From positions 3,930,001 through 3,994,000 of the forward strand of contig CM066727.1 of assembly GCA_033961575.1 (NCBI GenBank): a stretch of DNA of 64,000 nt, read 5' to 3'. Positions 44,281-56,112 of the stretch are shown piece by piece. The translations under genes and the position numbers were made by a program. The stretch comes from Aselliscus stoliczkanus (Eukaryota; Chordata; Mammalia; Chiroptera; Hipposideridae). The notes beneath the pieces were generated by a model that saw only the letters and a program-made list of their open reading frames with translations, had not been told where the DNA came from and searched no databases. Positions within the stretch are counted from its first letter, which is position 1. Every line of letters begins with the position of its first letter.

Positions 44281-45956
44281 CTGTCGATGCAGGAGATTTA
44301 CCTCCCCGAGGCAGGCACAGGTGCTGCACCAATGGCCTTGGCAGGTGTGTCCCAAAAGGGCTTTGTGCAGGAGCCCATGGGAGCATCGTGACGGGACCCA
44401 ACCTAGGGCGTGAGGTCCAGAAAATGCAGCAGACAGCCGTATGGAGACAGGCATGGCGGTGTCCGACCGCAGGACAGCAAGGAGCGGATGGGTTCTGGAG
44501 GGCAGCGCTATGTCTTATCCAGCAAGCAGACCAAGCCTGGACGTCATCTGTGCTGGGTGGCACCGCTGCGGCTCAGCTGCGTGAACGTGAGCTGAGAGCG
44601 TGAGGTCCAACCAGTGCTGCTTCATTGTAATTACTTAAACAAGAGGCTTGTTGACTGAACAAAAAAAAGCTAAGGATAATATATATTCTATGTTATGTAT
44701 AACATATAATGCAAGCGTATATAGTATCATATATACAATAGTGTTATATATATAATATACAAAATATATGATACACGCTAACATAATTTTACATGTATTA
44801 CATAAATTCACCATGACATCATTGAAATGGGAAGAACTTATGACTTGACATGTAGAGATGCAAAGGCACTGGTGTGTGGTAAAGGCAGAAAAGAGATCCT
44901 TGAAGACCCCTAGACAAAAACGTGTGATGAGAGCAGCCAGGGTCTTCTGTGCTACTCTGCTCACAATGTGGATGCTGACCAACGTGTCCCCTCATCAGGA
45001 GGCAGCATCCAACCAAGTTCAGAGGAACTCACATAAAAACCCAGTGTAACCTTTCAGGTTTTCTGTAGAAGACATACTGGCACTCAAACAGGAGGAAAAT
45101 GCTGTCCTTTGAGATTTTAAGGACTCACCAGTAAAAGCAACACTCTCTCCTCCTCTGGATGAACCACTGACAAAGGACAGTGAAAATGGCGTTCGTGATA
45201 ATTAATACATAAATTCTCCAAAATGATGCCAGAGTTATTCAAGTTGTCCAGAGCATTTCACAGCTGACACGGCATCTCCTCCAATGAAGCATATATAATA
45301 TGGATCGTGTGTTTGTGTGCGTGTGTATCAAAAAATGTATACACATTTAAAGAAGGCAAAAAACTACTAAAATTGTAATATTTAGTATACACCGATAACA
45401 GAAGATGAATATAAGTCACGTTTGACTTCTACAATTACAAGAGGTGCTCAAAGTGGTTACTGTCAGCATAATTTTAATTGTTTTATCCTTTTTTAAAATG
45501 TGTAGACATGTTTTGGCACTGTGTGTGTATGTGTGTGTGTGTGTGTGATTTGTCAGTGGTAAGATTAAGTGCACTGTGTGTAAAATTAATTGAGGTCTTT
45601 AGAGAAAAAAGGTGCCGTGTAAATACGTGGTATTACCATGTTTCTATCTGATATAGAACTCCTTTCGATCATGGTGTTGGAAGCAAAAAGAATGTGCTCA
45701 GTTGTTAGTTTCAAGTCATTCTTCTGGAGCTTTGAATTCAATTACGTTCTGAGATGAACATGAAATCAATTAAACAGCTGGATGTATGGTGATCTTATTT
45801 ACCCAATTCTCTTTAAATCCCACACTCTCATAAGATAATCAAATTCCTCATATGTGCTTTAACACTCTAGTGAACTTTAGAAGAAGAAAAAGAAATTATT
45901 TTAGCATGCTCCCTAAAAGGATGTTAAAATGTAAAATCTGTATGTACACACAGGCA
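44281..45956. other. Unassigned sequence with AT and GT microsatellites
   Basis: An AT-rich tract (44680-44800, many 'atatat' and 'tataca' steps) and a (GT)n run near 45523-45546. No gene: frames at 44183-44603 on both strands overlap and lack domains. Confidence 0.4.
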
Positions 45957-46304
45957 CAGTTGGCCCTCTGTATCCACGGATTCCACTTCCATGGATTCAA
46001 CCAACTGAGGGTCAAAAATATTTAAGAAAAATAAAAATGTTACTTTGTTTTTGATGTGTACTGTGTAGTCCGGACTGTGATGGTTTCCTTGTAATTATTC
46101 CCTAAACAATACAGTATAGCAACTATTTATATAGCATTTGCATTGTATTAGGTATTATTAGTAATCTAGAAATGAAAGAATATGGGAGCATATGCGTAGG
46201 GTTTCGCCAACACACCATTTAATATAAAAGACTCGAGCCTCCGCAGATTTTGGTATCCACAAGGGTCCTGGAAAAAATCCACCTGGGATACTAAGGGATG
46301 ACTG
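45957..46304 (+). mobile_element. Tigger/MER2-like nonautonomous DNA transposon, 348 bp
   Basis: The ends 'cagttggccctctgtatcc' and (reversed) 'cagtcatcccttagtatccc' form inverted repeats, with internal 'ctatttatatagcatttgca' and 'gtattaggtattattagtaa' as in MER2-class elements. TA follows the right end; the left flank has drifted to CA. Confidence 0.7.
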
Positions 46305-46936
46305 TATACACGCACATGTGCACAAAAATACGCCAAAATAAATGAAATCTAGATTATTTGTTCATGCAATAAATATGTATTAACTGACACACAGTAAGAG
46401 TTATTAGGGGTTTAATAAGGTCTCACTTATAGCTACTACCTACCAAAAACAGATTTACTCTAAATTGTCTAGCATCTTCTTTTTGACTTACATAGCTTTT
46501 ATACTGAAGTACAAAAAGTATATATTTTCCCATCATTACAAAACTTTACAATTACTTTTGTAATATTCTATGCTGGTCTTTAATTTACAATCAAATGTCT
46601 GTACATGCATGAATGCCCATAAAATTAGGATTAGGTCAGACTGGGTAGTGCTAAGAGGTTATTTTTCATGGCAGGACCAAAATATGAGGTTTCCCCCAGG
46701 CTATGGAGGTGTGTGGGCAGAAAGCACAGGAAATCCTACAGAGAATCTACAGCTGGTGGACTGAAGGCACAGAGCAAGGGCTCAGGAATAGAACTCACCC
46801 TTGGAATTGAAAGTAAGAGAGCAAGACATGAAGCAAAGACCAAGGGAAGTGATGTCCAACGAGATAAGATCATGAACAAGGATCTGCTCTGATAGTCTTT
46901 GTCTGTATTGGTTAATAGAATGGAAACTGATTCCTT
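46305..46936. other. Unassigned sequence
   Basis: No repeat or gene named. Frames of 64-83 codons at 46570-46987 overlap on opposite strands. Confidence 0.4.
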
Positions 46937-47252
46937 AAGATTATGAAGAGTTTCGGGTTGGCTGAGTGAGAGCTGAGCCCTGAGCAACAGCAGTTCGATG
47001 CCCAGCCCGAGCTGAGCAGCTGCTGAGCTGCCAACAGGCAGCAGGATGGCTCAGCTAAAAAAAAAAAAAAAAAGAGAGAGAGAGATTTGGACTGGCTGAA
47101 TGGCACGGTGGTTAAGTGCTGGCTTGGGATGCCAGTGGCCCCGGTTCGGGTCCCACATATGAGGGCCAGTGACACTGCCCTCAAAAAAAATAAAAATAAA
47201 AATAAAAATAAAAAAGGAATGTCTTAAAAAAAAAAAGATTATGAAGAGTTTC
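46937..47252 (+). repeat. Two-SINE composite bounded by one 18-bp target duplication
   Basis: First SINE (46955 to about 47071) is the 'ggttggctgagtgagagctg' type with a B-box 'agttcgatgcc' and A tail. Second (about 47088-47219) is the 'actggctgaatggcacggtg' type with B-box 'ggttcgggtccc' and an (AAAAT)n-like tail. The exact duplication 'aagattatgaagagtttc' lies at 46937-46954 and 47235-47252, outside both. Confidence 0.85.
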
Positions 47253-48125
47253 AAAACATAGTAACTGGTTGAGTTCATTTTTCTAATCAAATGAAATAGA
47301 AAAATGTAATAAGGCTGGAAATTAGCACTATCCAAATTGTCTAAAATAAGAAAAGATGATTCTGGAAACTAAATCAAAGAACATAAGTGTCAACCTGGCA
47401 AAACTGTGGTACAGAAAGCAATTCTACATGTGATCATTACATAGATGATTAATTAAATGGGTGATTGGTTATAACCCAGCACACAGGTAATAATGATCAG
47501 TAGAAACCAATACATTTTTACTAAGAGTAGGTGGAACCAAAATCACTTCTCTGCATTTTGTGATAGAATAAATAAATCCGGGAATTTCATCGGCATAAGA
47601 GAAGTAGATACCAGTGAAGTTTCACTAAGCCCCTCATGACATCATTTTATATAAGACAGAAAGTATTAAGATAAACGAGAGAGGAACTGGGGCAGTTTCA
47701 AGCTGGTTGGGTAGTCCTAACTGTCCTGAAAATGTCAAAAATGGAGTGAAACACCACAGACAGTCTCAAGTAGCATGTCACCTTATTAAGTGTTCCTTCC
47801 CAATCTTATCCAGTTTCCCATAGAGACATGTGTGTTTCTGTCTCACTGTGGAAGGTGTAACTCAGGTGGCACAACCCATGCACTGGTTGGCTCCATCAGG
47901 GTTCACCAAGCCCCTCGCAAGTGGAAAATGCAGAAAGAAAAGAAGAAAAACTTCAGTAGAGGTTAAGTACAAATCTAACAACCAAGAAGATGCTATGTGT
48001 CATCTGATTTAGTAATGTAGGATCTTGGAAAAGACCTTTTACAAAATAGCTTATTATTTGTTATAATAGCCAAGGCACTATAGTCTGAATGAAAATGGCA
48101 AGAGAATGGACAATAAGTTCCCAAA
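47253..48125. other. Unassigned sequence
   Basis: No gene or repeat family recognised. Confidence 0.4.
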
Positions 48126-49140
48126 TTAAAAAAAACAAAAAACAAAAAAAACCCTCCACATTATTTCAGGTTAGATGAACAGAGATAACGGAAGCCAGAC
48201 AAGGATTGGATATGGGATCCAGGTATTTCCTGCCAGTCGAGCACGTGAATGTATTGCTTTACGACTCGTGTCGTAATGGAGGTGGTGCTTTGACACAGCT
48301 GAGCCAGTCAAACTAGGTGAGCACACAAACGGGACAGAGCAGAGCCATGTCTGTGCAGTATGGGGAGCACTGCTGATGAGCCCATCGCAACATTGACTTC
48401 TGTTGCTAAAAACTGGAGGCTCATGTATGACCTCCAGATACCAGCTACAAAACACGTGGATTTGGGACTCCTTATAAGGAAGACATTTCTCTGGATTAGA
48501 GCATTTCAGAAGCTGCACTAGGGGCGGTTCATCAGAGCCTCACTCAGCTGCCCTGCCTGTGGGACCTGCAAACCAAGGACCTCTTTGGACTACAGGGACC
48601 TGCTACAGGTGACGATGTTGATGAGAGCCTGGGAGAAGGAGCAGCCTCCACCGAAAGGCCCTTCCACCTCTCCAGCATAACTACCCACTCACTCCTTTGG
48701 AGAAACAGCGACTTGTTCCACAGGTAACCGCACCCAGATATTCCCACATTGGTTTCAGTCCACTCGGATTCCAACAACCAAATTGAAAAGGTTGAGCCCC
48801 TGGCCCTGGGTACCTTAGCTGTGGCATGACCCATGGCACACACAGTTGCCACGCGGGTCCATCACACCATTCCATGGGCCTGGGATGGAGAACCGGGGCT
48901 CCCACGCCCCTACTCTGCTCTGCTGTGCTGTGAGTATGAGTTGCCTGTCTCTGGTCCATTGAGTCCTGTGGACGGATGACATCCACACGGAGGGAGCTGT
49001 CTCAGGTCCCCCTGCCTGCTGACCTAGTCATCTCCTTTGAGTCTCATTATGCTGGTTTTGTCATCCTTGTGGAGCCTGCTGACACTGGACAAGATATGAG
49101 GAATTTCTCAGGGGGCCCGTCACCTCTGGATGACATTTGG
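48126..49140. other. Unidentified 1-kb block after an A-rich run
   Basis: The block begins with an A-rich run at 48126-48151 and holds minus-strand frames of 115, 102 and 101 codons (48171-48986), none with a recognisable domain. It could be an LTR or DNA-transposon remnant. No terminal repeats or target duplication were found. Confidence 0.3.
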
Positions 49141-50555
49141 TTTTAAACCCATCCTAGGGCTCTCTGAAACAGAATTCATGATGAGGTTTCCAGAAGAGAT
49201 GGTGGTGCTGGTACCCCAAGCATCCCTCATTGAAGTGACATTAAAGATTTCAGTGTTAGTGTACGGAGGGGAAGAGATGGTGGGGGGGCGCAGAAAAGGC
49301 AGGGCTGGGGTAGGGATAGAAGGACACGGCCAGGGCCAAGGAAGTCGTTTCCCATTTCCCTGACCCTTAGCTATTTTGCAATGCTCAAAAACAACGAAAA
49401 CTCAGAATTTGGCTTTGGGTTAGAATCACTGAGTCCCTGGGATGAGAAGTTGGCAGGAACTGTGAGACTAAACTGCTTCTCTGTGGACACTTTGCTTCAC
49501 TTCAAAAGGCATGCAGTCTCATTTGCATAGTTCTACATTTTGTGATTTGAGCATAAGTTTGTGAAGATAGAAAAGAACAGGCTTTTCCAATACTAACAGC
49601 TATAACAGATGGCCATGGACTCAATTTGTTTAGAATAAATTACTATTACCATAAGTGGAATAATTTACACACATGATTTTTGTATATCTTGCAGCTAAAT
49701 CAGCCAGACTTCAATAATGTTACTTGGATAATGACTCTCCTTAGAGAACATAATTTATTGGATACCAGGTAAACAGATATTTGCAAATGCAACTGAGAGT
49801 GATTTTGAGTGTGTATGTGTTCATGGAAGAATCCACATATTCTCAAATTGTAACATTCATAAAGCAAATACATTTCACATACCATGCTTTATATTATCTA
49901 AGACTCCATACGTTATAAGGCTCATCTTATGACTGCTACTAAGAAAGAAAAAAAGAATCCTGCCAGTTAAATCGACCTAATTTACTCTCATCATTTGGAA
50001 AGTTTCCCTATGACACAGACTGAAGTCCCATCAAAAACTCTCCTTTGCTAATTTTAATTAATTCATTGATTGATTTGCTTCCTTATTTTTATTATAGTAA
50101 GAACACTTCACATGAGCTTTACTTTCAACAAATGTGTAAGTGCACACACAGTATTGTTCACAAAAGGCATACTGTTGTCCGGCTTAGAGCTTCAGTGCCG
50201 CCCGATGAAAAGCTTCTTGCTTAGTGGAAGGCTGCTACTCCTGTCTCCAGGGTTTTCTCCCAAACTACTGACAACTGTTCTGCAAGTTCTGATGCTCACA
50301 CTTGTTTTTATTTTACTAGAATGTGTCAAGGGAAGATTTGCAGAGGACAAAGATAAGGAAGGCATTTTAAATGGCAATTTAACTCAACACCTACAGCTCC
50401 AATGATACACATGTGACAACATGCAGGACAGTTACGACCAAGGTCATGCGCACAGAGGAAATAACCACCGTGTCATGACGACTGCCTGGCCCACAGCAAT
50501 GGTGAGACACCGCTGACTGTAAGATATATCACAGGCCAAAACTATTAAAATATCT
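49141..50555. other. Unassigned sequence
   Basis: No gene. A 111-codon plus frame at 50070-50405 begins in AT-rich DNA, has a hydrophobic start and no family I recognise. No repeat family identified. Confidence 0.4.
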
Positions 50556-50906
50556 CCAATTGGCCTCCTCCCACTCTTAGTTACACCCACCCAATTAAGC
50601 CAAAATCATTCTGTGTCAGGATCACAGTTTCCGCATTGTCAAACCCAGTTCCCTCCTCACCGTATTTGATATTTGCAGTCACTTTCTCCTCCTTGACATA
50701 CTTTCTTCACTTGGCTTCCCAGATCACACATACCCTTGATTTTCCTCCTAACCCAAGAACCACTCATTTCCAATGTGTATTTTTATCTCCTCTCCTACCC
50801 TCACCACCAATGTCGTCATGGCCCTGGTCCCAGTCTCTGTCCTCTTCTCTCTCTACTCACCCTCACTGGTGAGATCCTCTGCTTTCAAGCCTCTAAGTCC
50901 TGCTAT
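50556..50906. repeat. Probable old L2-like repeat, first part
   Basis: Long C/T-rich plus strand ('ctccaattggcctcctccca', 'cttcacttggcttcccagat') resembles a diverged LINE/L2-type repeat. It is interrupted by the MITE and LTR that follow and may resume at 51513. Confidence 0.35.
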
Positions 50907-50908
50907 TA

Positions 50909-51146
50909 CCCTGTTTCCCCAAAAATAAGACCTTGCAGGAAAATAGGCTATAGCATGATTTTAGATGCCAAAATATGGCACCTTGGCATAGTGAATATTT
51001 TAAGCTGAAGGAGTTTGTGGAAAAGGCACCCTTCTCCCTGAAACAGTTCATAAAACCCTCATGTGAGGGGTATGTGCCCTCCATATCCTGGAGGAATCAT
51101 GCTGCGGCTTCTTCTCTGGCTAGGTCTTATTTCCGAGGAAACATGG
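50909..51146. mobile_element. TA-flanked MITE, 238 bp
   Basis: The left end 'ccctgtttccccaaaaataa' and reversed right end 'ccatgtttcctcggaaataa' form inverted repeats of about 28 bp continuing into 'gaccttgc'/'gacctagc'. TA on both sides (50907-50908, 51147-51148) fits a Tc1/mariner-type target. Similar 'tgtttccccgaaaataagac' repeats are common in bats and some other vertebrates, from memory. Confidence 0.75.
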
Positions 51147-51148
51147 TA

Positions 51149-51512
51149 TCTAAATGCCTGTGTCCCCCAAGTTCATAAGTTGAAATCCTAACCCTCCCGC
51201 AAGGTAATGGTACCAGGAGGTGGGGACCTTGGGAGATGATTCGGTCATGAGAGTGGGGCCCTCACGATGGGATTGGTGCCCTGATAGAAGGGACTCCAGA
51301 GAGCTCCCTGCTTTCTGCCACGTGGGGACACGGCGAGAGGACCGCCTTCTATGAACCAGGAAGAGGGTCCTCACCAGACCCCAATCTGTTGGCACCTTGA
51401 TCTTGGACTTCCAGCTTCCAGAACTGTGAGAAATAAAATTCTATTGTTTATAAAGCACCCAGTTTGTGGGATTTTTTTGTGATAGCTCAGATGGATTAAC
51501 CTATATATTGAC
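51149..51512 (+). repeat. MLT1A-type MaLR LTR
   Basis: Clear consensus run: 'gttgaaatcctaaccctccc', 'aggtggggaccttgggagat', 'tggggccctcacgatgggat', 'ttgatcttggacttccagct', 'ctgtgagaaataaaattct' and 'agcacccagtttgtgggat'. It lacks its first bases because the MITE abuts it. AATAAA at about 51434 is the LTR poly(A) signal. Confidence 0.85.
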
Positions 51513-51820
51513 CACATCCAAATCTACTTCTTCGGCCTGGCTGTCTCTCCCAAGACCCATCTCCAACGGCTTATTCAAGACCTCGCGCTGTCTAAGTGAC
51601 ATTTCACCCATGACTGAGCTCCTTGCCCCTCCCCAAATCTGCTCCCCGCATCTCCTCCCCCCGAGTTCACAGCGACCGCATTTTTCTTGTCCTTGAAGAC
51701 TCCCCTTCATCTCACACGCGGTGTATCAGTAAGTCTGTTGGCTCTCTCTTTTGAAGAATACCCAGACATTGACCGCCCCTCAGCACCTCCGTTCCTGCCA
51801 CCTGTTGGCACCACACCACC
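51513..51820 (+). repeat. Probable old repeat, second part
   Basis: The phrases 'acatccaaatctacttcttc', 'catgactgagctccttgccc' and 'tctgttggctctctcttttg' match a widespread diverged mammalian repeat whose name I cannot fix. It lies beyond the LTR insertion and may belong with 50556-50906. Confidence 0.4.
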
Positions 51821-52340
51821 CCTCACCGAGGTACGTCGCGCCCCGACAGGGTCTCGGCCCCCCACACGGAACCCCTGCGTCTCGTCCCAACACAGCCGTC
51901 CCCTGCACTGAGTCGCATCGGGCTCTGCTGCCCCAGCCCTGCCTTTCCCTCACTCACAGCCCCAGTCCTTCCAGCGGGGCCCACGCGATGTGGCCCGTGC
52001 CATCTCTGCCCTTTCTCTGATACTTCCCGCCTTGCCTCTCCACACAGCCACGCGAGCCCTCCCCACGGCCCACCACGCCTTCCTGTAGATGTGTCTTAGA
52101 AAACCTCCTCACCACCTTCAAATCTCTAACCAAGGTCATGCTCTCAAACAGGTGTGCCCTGCCCAGGCGACACTGCCCTGCCGTCACCCCTCCCCACAGC
52201 GCCTCCAGGCCCCCTCCCCGCTCCGTGTAACAGGGCACAGCACTTACCCCCGCCCCCAACATACTGTGCGGGCCACTGACTGTGCGGTCCATGGCTTGTT
52301 ATCTGCCCTCCTTACCGGCTAAACTCCAGCACGTCAGGGA
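51821..52340 (+). repeat. L2-like fragment in GC-rich sequence
   Basis: The phrases 'gaaaacctcctcaccacctt', 'aaatctctaaccaaggtcat' and 'ctgtgcggtccatggcttgt' resemble the L2 3' region. Open frames on both strands at 51687-52322 follow from low stop density. Confidence 0.4.
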
Positions 52341-54894
52341 TCTCTGCCCGGGACTCACTGGTGAAGGCCCTCCACAGATGTCGGAGAAGTGCCCGCAGGA
52401 GGCCAGGACTGAACAAGGCTGAGCTGGCGGGTGTCAGGCACTAAAAGGTGGAGCTGTCGGTGGCAGGTGCAGGTTCAGGTGATAAAACTGCAGCCAAAGC
52501 TGAAAACAATGAGAAGAGTCGGCGTGGGACTGAGACGAAACAGCCGGAGCGTCACAGGGGGCTCTGCCGGGAACCCCTCCTGTAAGGGAGGCTGAACAGC
52601 TGCACCCCGTTTCTGGGTGGCTTCCTGGAGTTCCATGAGTCTAGAGGAGGAAAGCACCCAACAATTTTCTTTAATTTCTCTGTTTAATTTGAATTTGTCC
52701 ATTGGAACACGCCGCCTTCTTGTAATAAAATGTAGTAACTGAAAATTTATCCTAAGTAAGGCAACAGCTAAGGAACAGTGAAATGACCTCCCAGTTTGGG
52801 GTGTCAAATCCACAGGGGTACTGCTCAAGAATGTGAGAAGCCATCATGGCCGCGATATTTCGTAGATCAGTTGCTTGGAATCAGTGAATGTATAATAATG
52901 GTACCGATATTTACTTAGAAATTAACAGGAAATACTTGTATTCACTTCGTGTCCTTTACTAAAATGTTACAAAAAAGAAAATGGAACTCTATTTTCCATT
53001 CTCAGATGAGTAGCTTTGGAAGGACAAACTCTTGGCCTGAGCGTACTGGGGGAAATAATCAAAGGTAATGTTGTGATTGTGGTTCTTATTGTTTTCTGTT
53101 TGCAAGCTGCCCCTGCAAAATGTTTCCATCAACAGATGAGCGCATCCTAGTGAAAAAGGAAGGGCTTGACATCTCTAGATGAAGAGTATAATTGAGCTGA
53201 AGGTGTTTACAATAAGTACACTTTGGTGGATTTATATTTTTCGTCTCGCAAAGGGAAAAGTTAAAGCAGGATCCCACTGAAAGTCTCTCTGATGCTTGAC
53301 CAAATAGCATCTCACTAAATGGTGACATCCTCGATCTATCTGTGAAGCGGCAGAAGCAGGCGTCAGCCCCAGGTCTGAGTCCCTGCTGTTCCCAAATACT
53401 ATATGGATTTAGAAATGCCAAGCCATGTTCCTTAAGACAACTCAAATTCACGTCTGTCAATTTTTATATTGTATGTGCATTGAGGTTTGTGATGTTATTT
53501 AAAAGATTTTGAGGGGGGACATAAAATGCAATCTACATTGATAAAAGATATTATATCCTACTAAAGTTTGTCTTGGGTAAAATAGGAGAAAAGGGCAATC
53601 CTGCTCGGGTGAGCGTCTGTTTTCAATTTCACAGGCACTGCTGAAAGGGCTCTGCATTTGCACAGACTGTAATGGCCTCTCCCGAGAACCAAGCATCTTG
53701 AAAGTGACGCTTAAAGACATTTTCAAGCATAACTCATTCTTGTCCTATCCTCTGAATTTTCCACCAGGAGAGTTATTCCTGTAAGACAGTATTTCTCAAT
53801 ATCCTCATATGTTTCAAGAACTCTAAGATTCCTGCCCCCAAACTAAAATACTGTGGTAAAATAAATATGGGAGACAATACATAACATATTTCCTCTCTTG
53901 AAAACGTATGGTCTATAGTGACATATTAAGCGCTATATTTACTATAATAAATTTTAAATTTTTGAAAATGTATCTAATGCCTTTTGGGAAATTGACCCAA
54001 ATTTGTGAAACGGGTGAATAATTCTGTTGAACAGCTGGGAAAGGCGGCCTCCTGCGCAGCTGCACAAGAATGGGTCTTGGGCCGGGACACCTCCTCCCAA
54101 GAGCGAAAATGTCCTCACAGCTTGGCAGGACTTGGTCACCTCGTGCGGGACTGTCTTTCCGTCTCAGACTCAATGTGCGCTCCTCTGTTCTGCTTATGCA
54201 CACAGGTCACATGGTACCCGCCACCTCCAGTGCTGTCTCTGTCCCCTGCAGGGAGGAGGCAGGGCCCTTCTTTCTGCAGCACTAGAGGGGTGTGTGCAAG
54301 CCAACTGCCCTGCGTGCGCCGCTGGGAGGGACCCACTCGCCACGGGGGCTGGACGCCCACTTCTGAAGCTCAGCTGAGGCTCATCCTCCTGTCTCTTCTC
54401 CACATAAGTGTTGGGTTTCGTTGTTTTCCTTGGGGACTCCGACCCCAGATGCAATGGGCAGCAGTGTTCCAAATTCTACTCCTGGTGATGGGCCACTTGC
54501 TTGACAAACACAGTTTAGGAAAAGCTGTTGTAGATACAGAACCTACCATCTAGCCTTCTTATAATACCAACCTGCCGAATGATGGGAGCAGTATATCTAT
54601 AGGACTGTAGAAGAATGATAACAAGGTGGCTGGATAAGATTCAGCAGAGGAAGACAACTACAGGGGGCACAAGCACGGTCTAGGGAGACCGTGTACGCTG
54701 GCACCACGTCTACGTGGAATCTCAAAATAAAAGTTCGATGCGGCCGCCAGGGGTGGAGGGTCAGGGAACGAGTAGAGCTTGGGCAAAGGGCATAAACTTT
54801 TTGTTACCAGATGAGTGAGTTCTGAAGATCTAATGTACAACATCTGACTGTGGTTGGTACACTCTCTTACACAATTGAAACATGCTCAGAGAGT
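52341..54894. other. Unassigned intergenic sequence
   Basis: No named repeat or exon. A 182-codon plus frame (54005-54553), a 124-codon minus frame (53086-53460) and a 117-codon minus frame (52475-52828) were examined. None shows a domain, family motif or splice context. Confidence 0.4.
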
Positions 54895-55330
54895 AGGACT
54901 TCAATTCATTGTAGGTCCCTTTTATGCATATGGGGCAATAGTGCTGGTTTTTTTAATCATCTAAAATAAAGACTAGTTATGTTGTGATTGAATTGTTGCT
55001 TTGCCTTAGTAATTTATTCCACAGAGAAAATTAGATGGCTGTAATTAGGAATGACTAAGATATGATTTCATAAGTGTCTTGATCTTTCCCAAAGATCTAA
55101 TTGCTTAGATTAGCCTGTCATCTCTGAAAGCTGTGAGTAACACAAACCATTTATATATCAGTCTCAGGAACCTACAACATAGGGGACGAACCAGGATGCT
55201 TTTCATAATCTCATTCACTTACTGTAGAATAATGTGCATGGTGTATTTTTATAAAAGGTCATTGTAATCTCCCTGGTTATTTTTTTTTAATTACAGTGAT
55301 TCATTTGGAGGGTGTGCTTTATTTTTATTA
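54895..55330. other. Repeat-free AT-rich stretch, speculative conserved noncoding element
   Basis: Undecayed-looking sequence with 'ttttatgcatatggggcaat' (octamer-like ATGCATAT), 'gatggctgtaattaggaatg' (TAATTA) and 'agatctaattgcttagatta'. No repeat similarity. Candidate only. Confidence 0.2.
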
Positions 55331-55555
55331 TTACAGTACAGTAAATTTTTAACAAAATCGGTGTACCCTTTAGGAAGGCAAAAAACAAAAAATGAAAATA
55401 AAAAAACTTCCCCAGTTGCCCAGTCATTCTGGTCCAGCTGAAGAGGGAATATGGGTGATTCTCCTACATCCTGATCCGTTATCCTCTGGGGGATCTACAC
55501 TGGACTTGCCAAACCTTCTCAACTGGGAGCACTTCTTGCAACTGGGCACTGGGTG
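55331..55555. other. Unassigned sequence
   Basis: Nothing recognised; short frame at 55392-55574 ends in the mariner inverted repeat. Confidence 0.4.
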
Positions 55556-55557
55556 TA

Positions 55558-56110
55558 CACGATCTGACAATTAAGTTCGCTAGCTCATCCTAGAAAAAGT
55601 GCTACATACCTCATTGCTGAAAATCACTATGGTCACCTTTGAAGTACTCCCCTTGGGAAGCTATGCACCGATGCCAGTGCCTAGTCCACCCTTCAATGAA
55701 TTTCTGGAATGGCCATCAGAGCTGTCGTCATATTACCCTTGATGTCCTGAATGTCATCAAAATGTCTTCCTTTCAATCTTTCCTTTATCTTTGGGTAAAG
55801 AAAGAAGTCATTGGGGGCCAGATCAGGTGAGTAGGGAGGGTGTTCCAATACAGTTATTTGTTTACTGGCTAAAAACTCCCTCCCAGACAGTGCCATGTGA
55901 GTTGGTGCATTGTCATGACCTAAGAGTCACGAATTGTTGGCGAAAAGTTCAGGTCATCTAACTTTTTCACGCAGTCTTTTCAGCACTTCCAAATAATAAA
56001 CTTGGTTAACTGTAGAGTTGGTACAAATTCATAATGAATAATCCCTCTGATATCAAAAAAGTTTAGCAACATCATTGTAACAAGCTCACAAACCTAATTG
56101 CCAGACCTTG
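55558..56110 (-). mobile_element. mariner DNA transposon, internally deleted copy 2
   Basis: Terminal inverted repeats 'cacgatctgacaattaag' (55558 on) and reversed 'caaggtctggcaattagg' (ending 56110) are flanked by TA at 55556-55557 and 56111-56112. The element is 553 bp, less than half the full length of a mariner. It belongs to the same family as 33865-34807 but lost the other side of the coding region. Confidence 0.9.
55600..56085 (-). pseudogene. mariner transposase C-terminal half, broken
   Basis: On the minus strand, segments in order are an FFDIRGIIHYEF-like motif that belongs to the catalytic core, a VNQ/YYLEVLK-like stretch in other frames, HDNAPTH (second catalytic Asp), SPDLAPND (third Asp, exactly 34 residues later; usual Ser before Asp is Asn) and the tail YPKIKERLKGRHFDDIQDIK. 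A stop precedes HDNAPTH by four codons and further shifts lie upstream. The whole N-terminal DNA-binding region is absent. It cannot make an active enzyme. Confidence 0.85.
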
Positions 56111-56112
56111 TA

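Noticed and set aside
50070..50405. 111-codon plus frame with hydrophobic start
   Set aside because: No signal-peptide-like cleavage context, no domain and no neighbouring exon signals. AT-rich DNA readily gives hydrophobic frames.
54005..54553. 182-codon plus-strand frame
   Set aside because: No domain, no homologous family, other frames on both strands are open too, and no splice or promoter context.
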